From Thalassospira australica (GTDB taxonomy: Bacteria; Pseudomonadota; Alphaproteobacteria; Rhodospirillales; Thalassospiraceae), in NCBI RefSeq assembly GCF_000763295.1, contig NZ_JRJE01000006.1, positions 1 to 64,000 of the forward strand: a DNA stretch of 64,000 nucleotides. Direction: 5' to 3'. The position numbers and the translations under genes are program-made. The notes below the pieces were generated by a model. It had not been told where the DNA came from. It worked only from the letters and a program-made list of their open reading frames with translations, and ran no database searches. Within the stretch, counting starts at the first letter, position 1; each line of letters begins with the position of its first letter. Below, piece after piece: positions 1-8,974 of the stretch.

Positions 1-23
1 ACTTGAAGGCTGAAGACGTCAAG

Positions 24-50
24 AAAACGTGCCTGTGGCACGTTTTTAGT
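24..50. terminator. Rho-independent terminator
   Basis: A perfect 10-bp stem (24-33 with 37-46) with a 3-nt loop, a run of A on the left arm and of T on the right, so it can work on either strand. It probably ends a transcription unit entering from the left. Confidence 0.65.
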
Positions 51-128
51 CTGAAGGTCGAGCACGGCGAAGCCGCGCGCAGACTGCAGAGACCATCCAG
101 CGGGCTCCACACTACCCAACATCTGCGG

Positions 129-149
129 GCCCTTATGACGGGCTTTTTT
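129..149 (+). terminator. Weak Rho-independent terminator
   Basis: A 4-bp GCCC/GGGC stem (129-132 with 140-143), extendable by wobble pairs, followed by six T residues at 144-149. Confidence 0.4.
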
Positions 150-267
150 AATGTCTGGTAGGTGGGAGCGGGCAGTTTGAGCCTCTTGTTCAAACCAAGA
201 AAAGCATCGCTTTGCACAGGTTCAGCGAAGCACGCAGTGCGTAGGCTAATCCTCTCCCCGCAACTGC

Positions 268-1158
268 CTAATTTTCATCCTCAACAGTGCCATGCGCAAC
301 GCCCGCCTCTAGCAATTCAGGAAGGCCTGGAAACCAGATGTCTGAATAAGGTGTGTTGAAAACTTGCTTGAGAAAGCTGTTCGAGACGCCTTGTTGGCGA
401 TAGAAAGTGACTTCCTTGTCCTGTTCGCCTTTGATGTCGTAAAGAGGAACCGGGAATTCCAAATCGAGCTTATACTGATGAAATCCCAGTCTGGCGTGTG
501 GACCGAGGTAGCGTTTTGTGCCGCCGATAAAGGCTGTTGTGCAGGCGGATTTGCAGATTTCAAAAACGTAGGTGTCGAGTTTCCGGTTTCTGATCAAATA
601 AGCGACCCCGCGACCTTCATAGACATGACCACCCTCGCTGTGAAGCACGACCCCGGTGATGGTGGGATTTTGATCAAGCAAAGCGGCCAGCTTTCCCGTC
701 ATGCCAAGGGCAAAGGTTCCGTCAATATGAACGTGGTTTTTACTGGGATTGATGCTTAGCGCATACTGGTTGGCGCGCGCATCTTCAAGTTCTGTCGGAT
801 TTACCGGCACAAACCTTTCAGCCGTCAATGCCCGGAAAGAAGTGGCAATGCTTAGTGCGGTAAAGACCAGACAAAGCCCAACAGCACCATAGGTCGCCAC
901 GGTCCAGATGTTGGCGAGAATGCTTGTCTGATGTTGGGTTGCACGCAGTACCCCCACTACCTGCCAGACAAAGACAATGCCATGGAAGAGGATGATGAAG
1001 ACGATACTGGCAATCAGTGCGTGGGTACGATCCGGGATAAAGGGGGGCAACGTGTATCTGTCAGCAAACAGTATGACTGTTCGCAGAAAAATCAGGTTGA
1101 TAAGCAACGCATATAACAGTGCATGCTTTCCCCGCCAATGATCCCGGACATATCCCAA
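268..1158 (-). CDS. Three-TM membrane protein with ClpP/crotonase-like periplasmic domain
   Basis: A 296-residue protein. Three hydrophobic segments lie near residues 12-33, 45-68 and 83-106, followed by a soluble domain of about 180 residues. That domain has HSEGGHVYEGR (about 173-183), a CKSACTTAF block (202-210) and LGFHQY (224-229). The order resembles the COG3904 family of predicted periplasmic proteins with a ClpP-like fold, in which Ser204 would be the nucleophile position. The membrane anchor plus ClpP-like domain suggests a membrane-associated protease or a non-catalytic relative; no substrate can be inferred. The only in-frame start before the first segment is TTG at 1158, preceded by a GGGAAAG ribosome-binding site, so the exact start is uncertain. 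Base composition is more AT-rich than the metabolic genes further right. Confidence 0.6.
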   Translation of the reverse strand: MGYVRDHWRGKHALLYALLINLIFLRTVILFADRYTLPPFIPDRTHALIASIVFIILFHGIVFVWQVVGVLRATQHQTSILANIWTVATYGAVGLCLVFTALSIATSFRALTAERFVPVNPTELEDARANQYALSINPSKNHVHIDGTFALGMTGKLAALLDQNPTITGVVLHSEGGHVYEGRGVAYLIRNRKLDTYVFEICKSACTTAFIGGTKRYLGPHARLGFHQYKLDLEFPVPLYDIKGEQDKEVTFYRQQGVSNSFLKQVFNTPYSDIWFPGLPELLEAGVAHGTVEDEN

Positions 1159-1340
1159 ACGATCTTTCCCAGAGAAAATTCAAATCCTTTTTAAAATACA
1201 ATTTTGTCGCTGTTCTCAAAACATCAATGTGTAACTTGTTTCCATACCGAGCGTTTGGTCGATTTGCACATTTTTTTAAGTCAAACGGAGCATCCCTGTG
1301 CGTGGACTCAGTCTATAACCACAAGCTTACATAAGGTTGT

Positions 1341-2837
1341 TTAGTCGTTTGGTTTGCGAACAGCATTGCTTTGCAAACTTTGGCTCTGTTCGAGCATATC
1401 TTCATCATGCAGGATTAGTTTAAACGCGACATCGGAGATATTATGTTTTGTCTGGGGAATTATTGACAAAGTGTAGCTGCCACCAAGCCCAAGTTCGTCA
1501 ATGCTTTCGTCAATAGATTTAACGTAGGAATAGGCACCGATACCCCTGAAACAGCATTCATCGAACTGATTTAGGATTTGACGCTGGTGTCGATCTAATC
1601 CAACCGCAGCCAATACGTATAGTTTCAGGTAGCCTAGGTTTCTAAGTATAGGGTGGTTTTGCTCATAATCGCCAAGGCTGCCGTTAGGTGGTGCTAGAGC
1701 CAAATATTCAGGCAAGCTACCGGCAACCGGATAGCTGAAATCCACTCTGTCATCAAGTGCTGCATAAACTGTGGTCGTCCAGCCGCCACCAGAGATGCCA
1801 ACCATCGACACGCGATGATATTCTTTCTGTGTCAGAGCGTAGTTGATTGCGACTGTCACAGGATGAAAGAACAGCTTTAGTGGAGAAAAATCAGTTCCCT
1901 CCAACGTGTGCAAACTATCGTGATGTTGTGCAGCGCTTTGTGTTTCCAGACGTTCCCAAGTGCCGCGTTTAGTTGAGATTTTCTCTGGCAGGGTGTTTTC
2001 TGCCGTTCCAAGCATTGAAAATGCGAGGACGGAATATCCTTCGTTCACCAGTTTGCGGATTGTGTCCATACCCCCAGCTAAGAAGCCACCGGGGTGGTGC
2101 CCCTGATGATAGATAAAGAGCCTGTTGTTATCGTTCTTGGGAACAAATTGATAAACTGTGGAGTGGAAGCCATGTTCCATGGATACCTTAATGGCATCAA
2201 CCCGCAAAAGGTTGGTGAAGCTATCAGACCCTGCAAGATCAATGTTTTCCAAAATTTCGTTGGGCATTTCATCTAAAGGAAGTGCATCCTGTTTCCAGAT
2301 AAAACGCACAAGTTCAGTGCGAGCTTGATTTGCTTCATCAATAGACTCAAAACGAGCCATTTCCTGTATCTGGCGCTGAGAGGTTTGAGTTTTAGGAACG
2401 GTTAGGTAGTTGGGGCTGCTTAAACTGTCCGAGCGCAGAACATTTCCCACCTCGATCTCTTCTAGTCGCGCTTCCCCCTTTTCATTGGCTTTGTGAAGCA
2501 TAGTACCCGATATGGCGATGCCAAGGACAATGTACGCAACTAAAATTGTTGTTTTTGATTTAGAAAAAATTGCAAGGCAAATGATTAAAAGCGTGCTCAA
2601 TCCAGCCAAGGCAGAGAACATCTGGCCCAGATGGGTTTTAGAGACAACAAAGCTATTAATAGAGATTATTTTTCCCTGAGACGCTTCAGGATAGTCAATG
2701 CTGAAAAATGTAACTGATAGGCTGGCAAACAAAAGGATGAGAAAGAAGGAAAGAGTAAATGGTTTCTTCACAACAAAAATCGAGCCTTGGCAAGGTGTGG
2801 AGCAGTTAAGCTCTAGAACGTGTTGGCGATGATTCAA
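1341..2837 (-). CDS. Membrane-anchored alpha/beta-hydrolase of unknown substrate
   Basis: A 498-residue protein with three hydrophobic segments near residues 27-47, 72-92 and 97-115, then a long extracytoplasmic domain. The latter shows alpha/beta-hydrolase features: a YHQGHHPGG oxyanion-type loop (about 243-251), a nucleophile elbow GISGGGW with Ser349, and a late His in PQTKHNIS (about 471) that could complete the triad. No named family was recognised. The longest frame begins with TTG at 2837. A GTG at 2771 (residue 23), directly before the first membrane segment, is an equally plausible start. The gene is clearly more AT-rich than those from 3 kb onward, and codon use suggests it could be acquired. 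It is probably co-oriented with, but not coupled to, the gene at 268-1158 (182-bp gap). Confidence 0.55.
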   Translation of the reverse strand: MNHRQHVLELNCSTPCQGSIFVVKKPFTLSFFLILLFASLSVTFFSIDYPEASQGKIISINSFVVSKTHLGQMFSALAGLSTLLIICLAIFSKSKTTILVAYIVLGIAISGTMLHKANEKGEARLEEIEVGNVLRSDSLSSPNYLTVPKTQTSQRQIQEMARFESIDEANQARTELVRFIWKQDALPLDEMPNEILENIDLAGSDSFTNLLRVDAIKVSMEHGFHSTVYQFVPKNDNNRLFIYHQGHHPGGFLAGGMDTIRKLVNEGYSVLAFSMLGTAENTLPEKISTKRGTWERLETQSAAQHHDSLHTLEGTDFSPLKLFFHPVTVAINYALTQKEYHRVSMVGISGGGWTTTVYAALDDRVDFSYPVAGSLPEYLALAPPNGSLGDYEQNHPILRNLGYLKLYVLAAVGLDRHQRQILNQFDECCFRGIGAYSYVKSIDESIDELGLGGSYTLSIIPQTKHNISDVAFKLILHDEDMLEQSQSLQSNAVRKPND

Positions 2838-2951
2838 GCTGCAATTTAATCAAGATCAGACCGTGAAATGTCAAGGAATATGAAGACGTACTCTCGAAGT
2901 TGCCCCTTCTGCGAGCTGAGGCTATTTCAAACTTCATGTAACAGATAAGTT

Positions 2952-2979
2952 TCCACAACGTTTTCCAGGACGTTGTGGA
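2952..2979. terminator. Hairpin after the chemoreceptor gene
   Basis: A perfect 10-bp stem (2952-2961 with 2970-2979) with an 8-nt loop, 44 bp beyond the chemoreceptor stop codon. It lacks a clear T tract on the minus strand, so the terminator role is tentative. Confidence 0.4.
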
Positions 2980-3022
2980 GGTTGTCATCACATAGCTGTC
3001 TTGTCTTCCCTGAAACTACTGT

Positions 3023-5014
3023 TTATCGACGCACCTCATCAAGGAACTTTGCGACCTCGTCCTGCAGGCTTGTGGATGTGGTTTCAAGCTTTTTGGCTGC
3101 TTCCAGAACGCTCTCCGAAATGGTGCCGACTTCTTCGGATGCGTTGTTCACACCAACAATGTTTGTGGTGACTTCCTGTGCTGCAGCTGCGGCCTGATCG
3201 ATGTTGCGGGCGATTTCACGGGTGGCCGCGGTTTGTTCCTCGACGGCGGCGGCAACGGATGCGGCGATCTGATCAATTCGGGTGATGGTTTCACTGACAT
3301 TGCGGATGGAAACCTCTGCCTCGCCGGTGGTGGTTTGAACGGCCTTGATCTGTGTTTCGATTTCTTCGGTTGCCTTGGCCGTTTGGCTTGCAAGGCCCTT
3401 TACCTCGTTGGCGACCACGGCAAACCCTTTGCCGGCATCGCCAGCACGGGCAGCTTCAATGGTGGCGTTAAGGGCCAGCAAGTTGGTTTGTTCGGCGATA
3501 TCGGTGATCATTTTAACCACTTCACCGATGTGCCCGACAGCTGCGACCAATTCCTGAATGCTTTGTTCGGAGCCTTTGGCCTGTGTCACGGCTTCTGCTG
3601 CGACCTTGGCGGATTCGGAAACCTGATGGGAAATTTCCGAGCTTGAGGATGTCAGTTCCTCGGTCGCGGAGGCAACAGTCTGAACGTTGGTCGAGGCTTC
3701 TTCCGAAGCTGCCGCAACAGCTGTGGCCTTGTTGCGGGTATCTTCGGCAGTATTGGACATGGCAGTGGCCATGTCATTGAGCTCATGTGACGAGTCCCCG
3801 ACCTGCCGGACAACGCCCCCAACGGAGGTTTCGAAGTTACTGGCCATTTCATGAAGCAAACGCCGCTGTTCTTCGCGATTGCGAATTTCTGTTTCACGTT
3901 GTTCGGCTTCGAGTTCTTTTTGACGCAGCAAGCCTTCGCGGAAGACGGCGACCGCCTTGACGATTTTGCCGACCTCATCCTGTCCGTTATGTTGCGGAAT
4001 TGCGATATTGGTGTTGCCTGCGGCCAGTTCATTGATGACTTCAGTGATGCCGCGGATCGGACCGGAAATACGGGTGGCAACCAATGCAACAACAAGAATG
4101 GCGATGACAACAATGATCAGGGAAACAATGCCGGTCTGAAGGAAGGACGCATTGATCGGACCAAGGATGGTGTCTGCGGGTGCCTCGACCACCAGGAAGC
4201 ACTGAATGATTGGCATCCAGGAGGAGCCAATGATCATTTCGCCATTCGGGCTTTCATAGCTCGTGATGTTAACCGGCGTATCTGCAGCATTTTGCAACAG
4301 CTGATCGGTTGGTCCTTCCATGCCGGGAAGTTCGCGCATATTGACCTGATCAACGAGAGCTGTGTCATTGTGAATGCGGATCAAGCCATCTGCACCAACA
4401 AGGTACGCCTGTCCCCCCGATTTTGCACCAAGTTGGGCGATCTGTTCGGCAAGCGCGCTTGCATCGACACCAACACCGGTTGAGGCAAGCTTGCCATCAT
4501 GTTCGATGCGGTAATTTACAAACACGCTCCAGGCATCAAGCGCTTCGTCATGGTCGATGTTGAGTTCAAACGTATTGCCGCGTTCAAGGAATGGATCAAA
4601 CCAATATTTCATGCCTGCAGCGGCTTTTTCGTTGGGGCCGTTAACGTCGTAATAGGTGCGCGTTGCATTGGATGCAAACGTGATCGACATGGCATCTGTC
4701 CAATCAAGAAGTGATTGGGCGTATTTCTTCCAGGTTGGAACCCATGCCGGGTCTTCGCCATTGGCAAACCAGTCCAGAACGATCGGGTTGTGGGCAACCG
4801 ACCTGCTTGCGGTGACATAGAAGTTAAGCTGGTTTTCAAGCCCCTGGCGCATGGCGGTAACGGTTGCGGGAAGCTCGTTATTTTCAAGCCGGTCGGTCAC
4901 CATGCCTTTGGTCTGGATAAAACTGATGGTACCGGTAATGGCAACGGTTGTTATCAGTAGAAAACTGACCACGAGCATCAGCTTCATACGAATGCTGAGA
5001 TCCTGAATTTTCAT
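3023..5014 (-). CDS. Methyl-accepting chemotaxis protein with dCache-type sensor
   Basis: A 663-residue transmembrane chemoreceptor. The N-terminal membrane segment (about 12-34) is followed by a periplasmic domain of about 250 residues, large enough for a double Cache fold and carrying a YWFDPF element. A second membrane segment (about 305-325), a HAMP linker ([11 protein letters not shown]) and a cytoplasmic signalling domain follow. The signalling tip is unmistakable: [18 protein letters not shown], the CheA/CheW contact hairpin. The start chosen is ATG 5014, because GTGGGGAA lies 9 nt upstream; an in-frame TTG at 5044 lacks this. The ligand cannot be read from sequence. Some dCache receptors detect amino acids or quaternary amines, and the betaine genes begin 1.3 kb away, but linkage is loose. 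Confidence 0.9.
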   Translation of the reverse strand: MKIQDLSIRMKLMLVVSFLLITTVAITGTISFIQTKGMVTDRLENNELPATVTAMRQGLENQLNFYVTASRSVAHNPIVLDWFANGEDPAWVPTWKKYAQSLLDWTDAMSITFASNATRTYYDVNGPNEKAAAGMKYWFDPFLERGNTFELNIDHDEALDAWSVFVNYRIEHDGKLASTGVGVDASALAEQIAQLGAKSGGQAYLVGADGLIRIHNDTALVDQVNMRELPGMEGPTDQLLQNAADTPVNITSYESPNGEMIIGSSWMPIIQCFLVVEAPADTILGPINASFLQTGIVSLIIVVIAILVVALVATRISGPIRGITEVINELAAGNTNIAIPQHNGQDEVGKIVKAVAVFREGLLRQKELEAEQRETEIRNREEQRRLLHEMASNFETSVGGVVRQVGDSSHELNDMATAMSNTAEDTRNKATAVAAASEEASTNVQTVASATEELTSSSSEISHQVSESAKVAAEAVTQAKGSEQSIQELVAAVGHIGEVVKMITDIAEQTNLLALNATIEAARAGDAGKGFAVVANEVKGLASQTAKATEEIETQIKAVQTTTGEAEVSIRNVSETITRIDQIAASVAAAVEEQTAATREIARNIDQAAAAAQEVTTNIVGVNNASEEVGTISESVLEAAKKLETTSTSLQDEVAKFLDEVRR

Positions 5015-5044
5015 CGTATTATTCCCCACTCTTCGACAGACCAA

Positions 5045-5267
5045 TTATCGTTGGCCCCAAGCACCGACATCGGTTTGCGATCAATCATCTATATGTGGAT
5101 AGCATGGTTTGTTTTTAAGTGGGTGCAATAGAACAATGAAGGTTGGTGTTTGGTGTTGTGCTAAAATCGCATCAATCGGGTTTTGGGTCATGAAACCAAA
5201 CAGCATCTCGTACGTATTAAAAGCAGCGGATCGAAATTCAATGTGATGAAACAGTGGAGTACAGGTC
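5045..5267. promoter_or_regulatory. Divergent promoter region, chemoreceptor / MBL hydrolase
   Basis: This 223-bp AT-rich spacer separates the two divergent start codons and must hold both promoters. No specific operator could be identified. Confidence 0.4.
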
Positions 5268-6245
5268 ATGAAGGCGAATGGAAAACTGTTGGGCTTGGCA
5301 GGCATTATCGTGGCCGCAAGCATGACATTTGGCGCAGCCTCTCAGGCGCAAACGGTTAAGGTAACGCCACTTGGTGCGGTCGACGGGGAGTTCTGCCCGC
5401 TGGATCGGGCGATGATTTTCGAAGACCCGGATGGTACCCGGATTCTGTATGACACCGGCCGAACGGTCGCGGGCCCGGATGATGCGCGGCTTGGCGATAT
5501 TGATGCGGTACTTCTTAGTCACATGCATGGCGATCATTTGGGAGACCGTCATATCGAGGCAGTGAATGCCAGCGAATGCGGCAAACCTTCTTTCCCGGTT
5601 GATGTCCGTTCCGTCTCCAACACTGTTCAGATTGCGAACGCCAAGGATGCCCTGATTGTTACGGGCAGTGAAATGCCGGGTATTTTGGGCGGGAAGCTTA
5701 AAAGTATCGGTGGTGATCCAAAGAAATCCGTTCTGGTCCGTTTCGGGGCATCGCGCATGGTCGGAGGTGTCAAAATTACAACCGTCCCAGCCGTGCACAG
5801 TAATGGTGTGTCGGGCGATTTCCTTGGTGGGCCTTTGGGGGAGATGCTCAAGACAGCAGGTGTTACGGCCTATGCAGGCCCACCGACCGGTTATGTCCTG
5901 ACGTTTTCGAACGGGCTTTCAGTCTATCTGTCCGGGGATACCGGCATCACTGCCGAGCAGGATACGGTCGTGCGTGGTCATTATGGTGCCAAGCTTGTGG
6001 TGATGAATATTGGCGATACCTACACCACCGGGCCGACTGAGGCTGCGTATGTCGTTAATGACCTGATCCAGCCCGCATCGGTTATCCCGTCGCATGCTAA
6101 TGAGTGGGCGACCGATGGCGGGGTGGTTCGTTCCGGAACGCGGACCGAGGCATTTATCAATGCAGTGAATGTTGCGGCCCATGTGCCGCTGAGCGGTAAA
6201 ACCATGGCGTTTGATGCCAGCGGCATGTGCGCCAGTGGGTGCTAG
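5268..6245 (+). CDS. Secreted MBL-fold metallo-hydrolase
   Basis: A 325-residue protein. Residues 1-28 form a Sec signal peptide ending near ASQAQT, so it is likely periplasmic. The HxHxDH zinc motif is present as HMHGDHLGDRH (about 84-94). Further metal ligands are plausible in PAVHSNG (about 175), LSGDTG (about 223) and SHANEW (about 269). The overall pattern fits metallo-beta-lactamase-fold hydrolases of the L-ascorbate-6-phosphate lactonase-like (UlaG) group rather than a true beta-lactamase. The substrate is unknown. A GGAG ribosome-binding site precedes the ATG. It is monocistronic, divergent from the chemoreceptor, and ends at a strong shared terminator. Confidence 0.85.
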   Translation: MKANGKLLGLAGIIVAASMTFGAASQAQTVKVTPLGAVDGEFCPLDRAMIFEDPDGTRILYDTGRTVAGPDDARLGDIDAVLLSHMHGDHLGDRHIEAVNASECGKPSFPVDVRSVSNTVQIANAKDALIVTGSEMPGILGGKLKSIGGDPKKSVLVRFGASRMVGGVKITTVPAVHSNGVSGDFLGGPLGEMLKTAGVTAYAGPPTGYVLTFSNGLSVYLSGDTGITAEQDTVVRGHYGAKLVVMNIGDTYTTGPTEAAYVVNDLIQPASVIPSHANEWATDGGVVRSGTRTEAFINAVNVAAHVPLSGKTMAFDASGMCASGC

Positions 6246-6270
6246 GCCTCAGGCAAAGAAAACGCAATGA

Positions 6271-6298
6271 AAAAGGGCGGGAGTGTTCCCGCCCTTTT
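6271..6298. terminator. Bidirectional Rho-independent terminator
   Basis: A perfect 12-bp stem (6271-6282 with 6287-6298) with a GTGT loop, A-rich and T-rich on its outer arms. It lies between two convergent genes and serves both. Confidence 0.9.
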
Positions 6299-6318
6299 GT
6301 TGTGCCGTGCAATGTTGA

Positions 6319-8880
6319 TCAGCTGCGCGGTTTGAGGTTTTCCGGATCGTAAAGCGGCTTGTAACCAATGCCGACAACCTCAGCCGGATAGATCTCATCC
6401 ATATAGGACACAGTCAGTTTGCGTCCTTCCTGGCAGTAATCCCATGGCAGGTAGGCCAATGCTATGTTCTTGCCGATGCTGGGGCCAAAGGCGATTGAGG
6501 TCGTATAGGACCGGCGACCCAGTTCATCGACCAAAGTGTTTCCGGTTTCAGGGTCCATCACCGGCAGGTTTCCAACCGGATAACGGGCAACACCGTTGGC
6601 ATCAACATTTTCGGTCATGATCAGCGTGCAGAGCATGGCCGGTTGGTGGTCGCGTTCGCGGTATTCGACATGCTTTGCTTTGCCACGGAAATCCGCTTCC
6701 TTGACTTTTGGGCGGGCCAAGGCGGCTTCAAGCAGGTTGTATTGGGTGTGCAAATCAGCATTTTGCAGACGCAGGGATTTTTCCAGACGGCGTGAGTTTG
6801 CGTAGGTTTCAACACCAACAGCCAGAACACCGATCGCACGCAGCGCGTCCCAGACAGCAAGACCGTCTTCGTAACGCATGTGCAGTTCCCAACCCTGTTC
6901 GCCAACATAGGAAATGCGGAAGGCCGAGACGGTCTTGCCGGCAATCGTGACCGGGCGAATGGCTGCAAACGGGAAGTTTTCGACATTCAGGGCGTCCGGA
7001 TCGGCCACAACCTTTTTCAGGTTTTCGCGTGCATTCGGACCCCAGATACCAATCGTGGTGAAATCTTCGGTCACATCGGTGATGGTGACATCCCAACCCT
7101 TGTCCTGTGCCATGCGGCGCATATAGGTCAGATCACGTGGGCCAGCATCGGCACCATTGACCAGACGGCAGCGGTCCTCCATGCGAAATACGGTGAAATC
7201 GGCGCGCACCATGCCTTCGTCATCAAGCATGTGGGTATAGATACCCTTGCCGATATTGCCATCCCCACCAATCTTGGCCGCACAGAGCCATTCCATCAGT
7301 TCAACATGGTCCGGGCCAGAAATGTCGGTCATGTGGAAGTGCGACAGGTTGATGATGCCGCAATCGTCACTCATGGCGAGCTGTTCGGCGTTCGAGACAC
7401 GCCAGAAGTGGCGGGAATCCCATTCATTTTCACGAACCGGCACGCGATCAGCGTATTTTTCCAGAAGGTGCTCGTTGGCGGCGTAGCCATGGGCACGTTC
7501 CCAGCCGCCGAGTTCCATAAAGTACCCGCCCAGCTCAACTTCGCGCTCGTAGAACGGTGAGCGACGAATGCCACGGGCATTGGCAAAGGGTTCGCGCGGG
7601 TGAACTGGCGGGTTATAGATCTTTTTGGCCGTTTCGTAGCAACGATCGTAGATGTATTTCTCGTTGAGCTGAAACTCGTTGAAGCGCGAAAAATCAACCG
7701 AATTGTGATCGATATGGGTCCGGCCATGGGTCATCCAGTCGGCAATCAGCTTGCCCATGCCCGGCCCGTCTTTGATCCAGATGCCAACCGCGTACCACAG
7801 GCCGCGCAGCTTCTGACTTTCCCCCATGGACGGGCCACCATCGGCCGAAGATTGCAACAGGCCGTTGAACGAGTGGCTTTCGTTAAAGCCAAGCTCGGTC
7901 AGGATCGGGGTCAGTTCCATAGCGCGTTCAAGCGGCTCGATCACGTCTTCAAGTTCAAGATCGCGCTGGGATGGGGACAGGCGTGCCTGATCCTTTTCAA
8001 GGATATCGCGCGGATGGACCAGACGCGGGTTTTCTTCGTAGTAGTAGCCCCATTCGATCTGGCCACCCTCGGTGCTTTTGGGGTCGCCGGTGTCGCGCAT
8101 ATAGGCCGAGTTGCCCTGATCGCGCAGCAGCGGGTAACCGATTTCTACACCGGTGCCTTCGAACTGGTTATACGGACCAAAGAAGGTCAACGGGTGGTCG
8201 ACCGGCATCACGGGAAGGTCTTCACCCGCCATTTCCGCGATCAAGCGGCCCCAAAGACCGGCACAGACAACAACATAGTCGGCGTGAATGGTGCCGCGTT
8301 CGGTGACAACACCCTTGATGCGGCCATTTTCGGTAATCAGTTCAAGGGCCGAAGTATTGGCAAAGACCTTGAGCTTGCCGGTTGCCTCTGCCTGATCAAT
8401 CAGTTTGCCTGCAACGGTTTGCGAGCGCGGCGTGACAAGGCCTGCATCCGGATCCCACATCGCCCCCTGAATCTGGTCTTCTTCAAGAAGCGGGAATTTT
8501 TCCTTGGCCTCAGATGCCGAGATCATTTTGACGCGGGTGCCAAATGCCTTGCCGGAATCAACCCGGCGTTTGAGTTCGCCCATGCGTTCGTCATCACCGA
8601 CACGCGCAACTTCCAGACCGCCGATGCGCGCGTAATGGCCCATCTTTTCATAGAAGTCCATGGAATACATGGTGGTCCAGCAGGTCAGAAGATCGTGGCT
8701 TGTCGCATAGCAGAAATCAGATGCGTGTGCGGTCGAACCGATGTCGGTCGGAATGCCCGATTTGTCGATGCCGACAATATCATCCCAGCCATTTTCGATC
8801 AGGTGATGTACCACCGAGGAGCCGACAATACCCCCAAGCCCGACGATGACGACTTTGGCCTTATCTGGAAATGCGCTCAT
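6319..8880 (-). CDS. Dimethylglycine dehydrogenase-like FAD/GcvT enzyme
   Basis: An 853-residue two-part enzyme. The N-terminal half is a D-amino-acid-oxidase-type FAD domain with the dinucleotide motif GLGGIVG (14-20) and GSTAHAS, in which His52 sits where mitochondrial dimethylglycine dehydrogenase attaches FAD covalently. A central FAO-type domain and, from about residue 430, a GcvT/aminomethyltransferase domain for tetrahydrofolate follow. The expected reaction is oxidative N-demethylation of dimethylglycine (or sarcosine), with the one-carbon unit passed to folate and electrons to ETF. The context agrees: purU, etfA and etfB lie upstream on the same strand and betaine demethylase genes are close by. 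The start is ATG 8880, with AAGGA 9 nt upstream. Dimethylglycine versus sarcosine specificity cannot be decided from sequence. Confidence 0.85.
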   Translation of the reverse strand: MSAFPDKAKVVIVGLGGIVGSSVVHHLIENGWDDIVGIDKSGIPTDIGSTAHASDFCYATSHDLLTCWTTMYSMDFYEKMGHYARIGGLEVARVGDDERMGELKRRVDSGKAFGTRVKMISASEAKEKFPLLEEDQIQGAMWDPDAGLVTPRSQTVAGKLIDQAEATGKLKVFANTSALELITENGRIKGVVTERGTIHADYVVVCAGLWGRLIAEMAGEDLPVMPVDHPLTFFGPYNQFEGTGVEIGYPLLRDQGNSAYMRDTGDPKSTEGGQIEWGYYYEENPRLVHPRDILEKDQARLSPSQRDLELEDVIEPLERAMELTPILTELGFNESHSFNGLLQSSADGGPSMGESQKLRGLWYAVGIWIKDGPGMGKLIADWMTHGRTHIDHNSVDFSRFNEFQLNEKYIYDRCYETAKKIYNPPVHPREPFANARGIRRSPFYEREVELGGYFMELGGWERAHGYAANEHLLEKYADRVPVRENEWDSRHFWRVSNAEQLAMSDDCGIINLSHFHMTDISGPDHVELMEWLCAAKIGGDGNIGKGIYTHMLDDEGMVRADFTVFRMEDRCRLVNGADAGPRDLTYMRRMAQDKGWDVTITDVTEDFTTIGIWGPNARENLKKVVADPDALNVENFPFAAIRPVTIAGKTVSAFRISYVGEQGWELHMRYEDGLAVWDALRAIGVLAVGVETYANSRRLEKSLRLQNADLHTQYNLLEAALARPKVKEADFRGKAKHVEYRERDHQPAMLCTLIMTENVDANGVARYPVGNLPVMDPETGNTLVDELGRRSYTTSIAFGPSIGKNIALAYLPWDYCQEGRKLTVSYMDEIYPAEVVGIGYKPLYDPENLKPRS

Positions 8881-8974
8881 TTGTCTCAATCCTTCTTTCC
8901 GAGGTGTTTGTCAGTACTCGGCGTGCAAAACGCGTTAGGGACCGGTCGATACCGGCCCCGTTTGCAGGGGTTTA

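Larger units (their letters stand above)
1..267. other. Structured intergenic stretch, no gene recognised
   Basis: No convincing coding frame is visible. The stretch holds two terminator-like hairpins (listed separately) and, between them, a nested structure: AGTCTG at 48-53 pairs with CAGACT at 80-85 and encloses CGGC-GAA-GCCG at 65-75. It could be the 3' end of a transcript entering from outside the window, or a small structured RNA ending near 149. No tRNA, 5S rRNA or known riboswitch was recognised. Confidence 0.4.

Noticed and set aside
1-267. tRNA or 5S rRNA gene at the left edge
   Set aside because: Hairpins are present but no cloverleaf, T-loop or 5S consensus could be formed.
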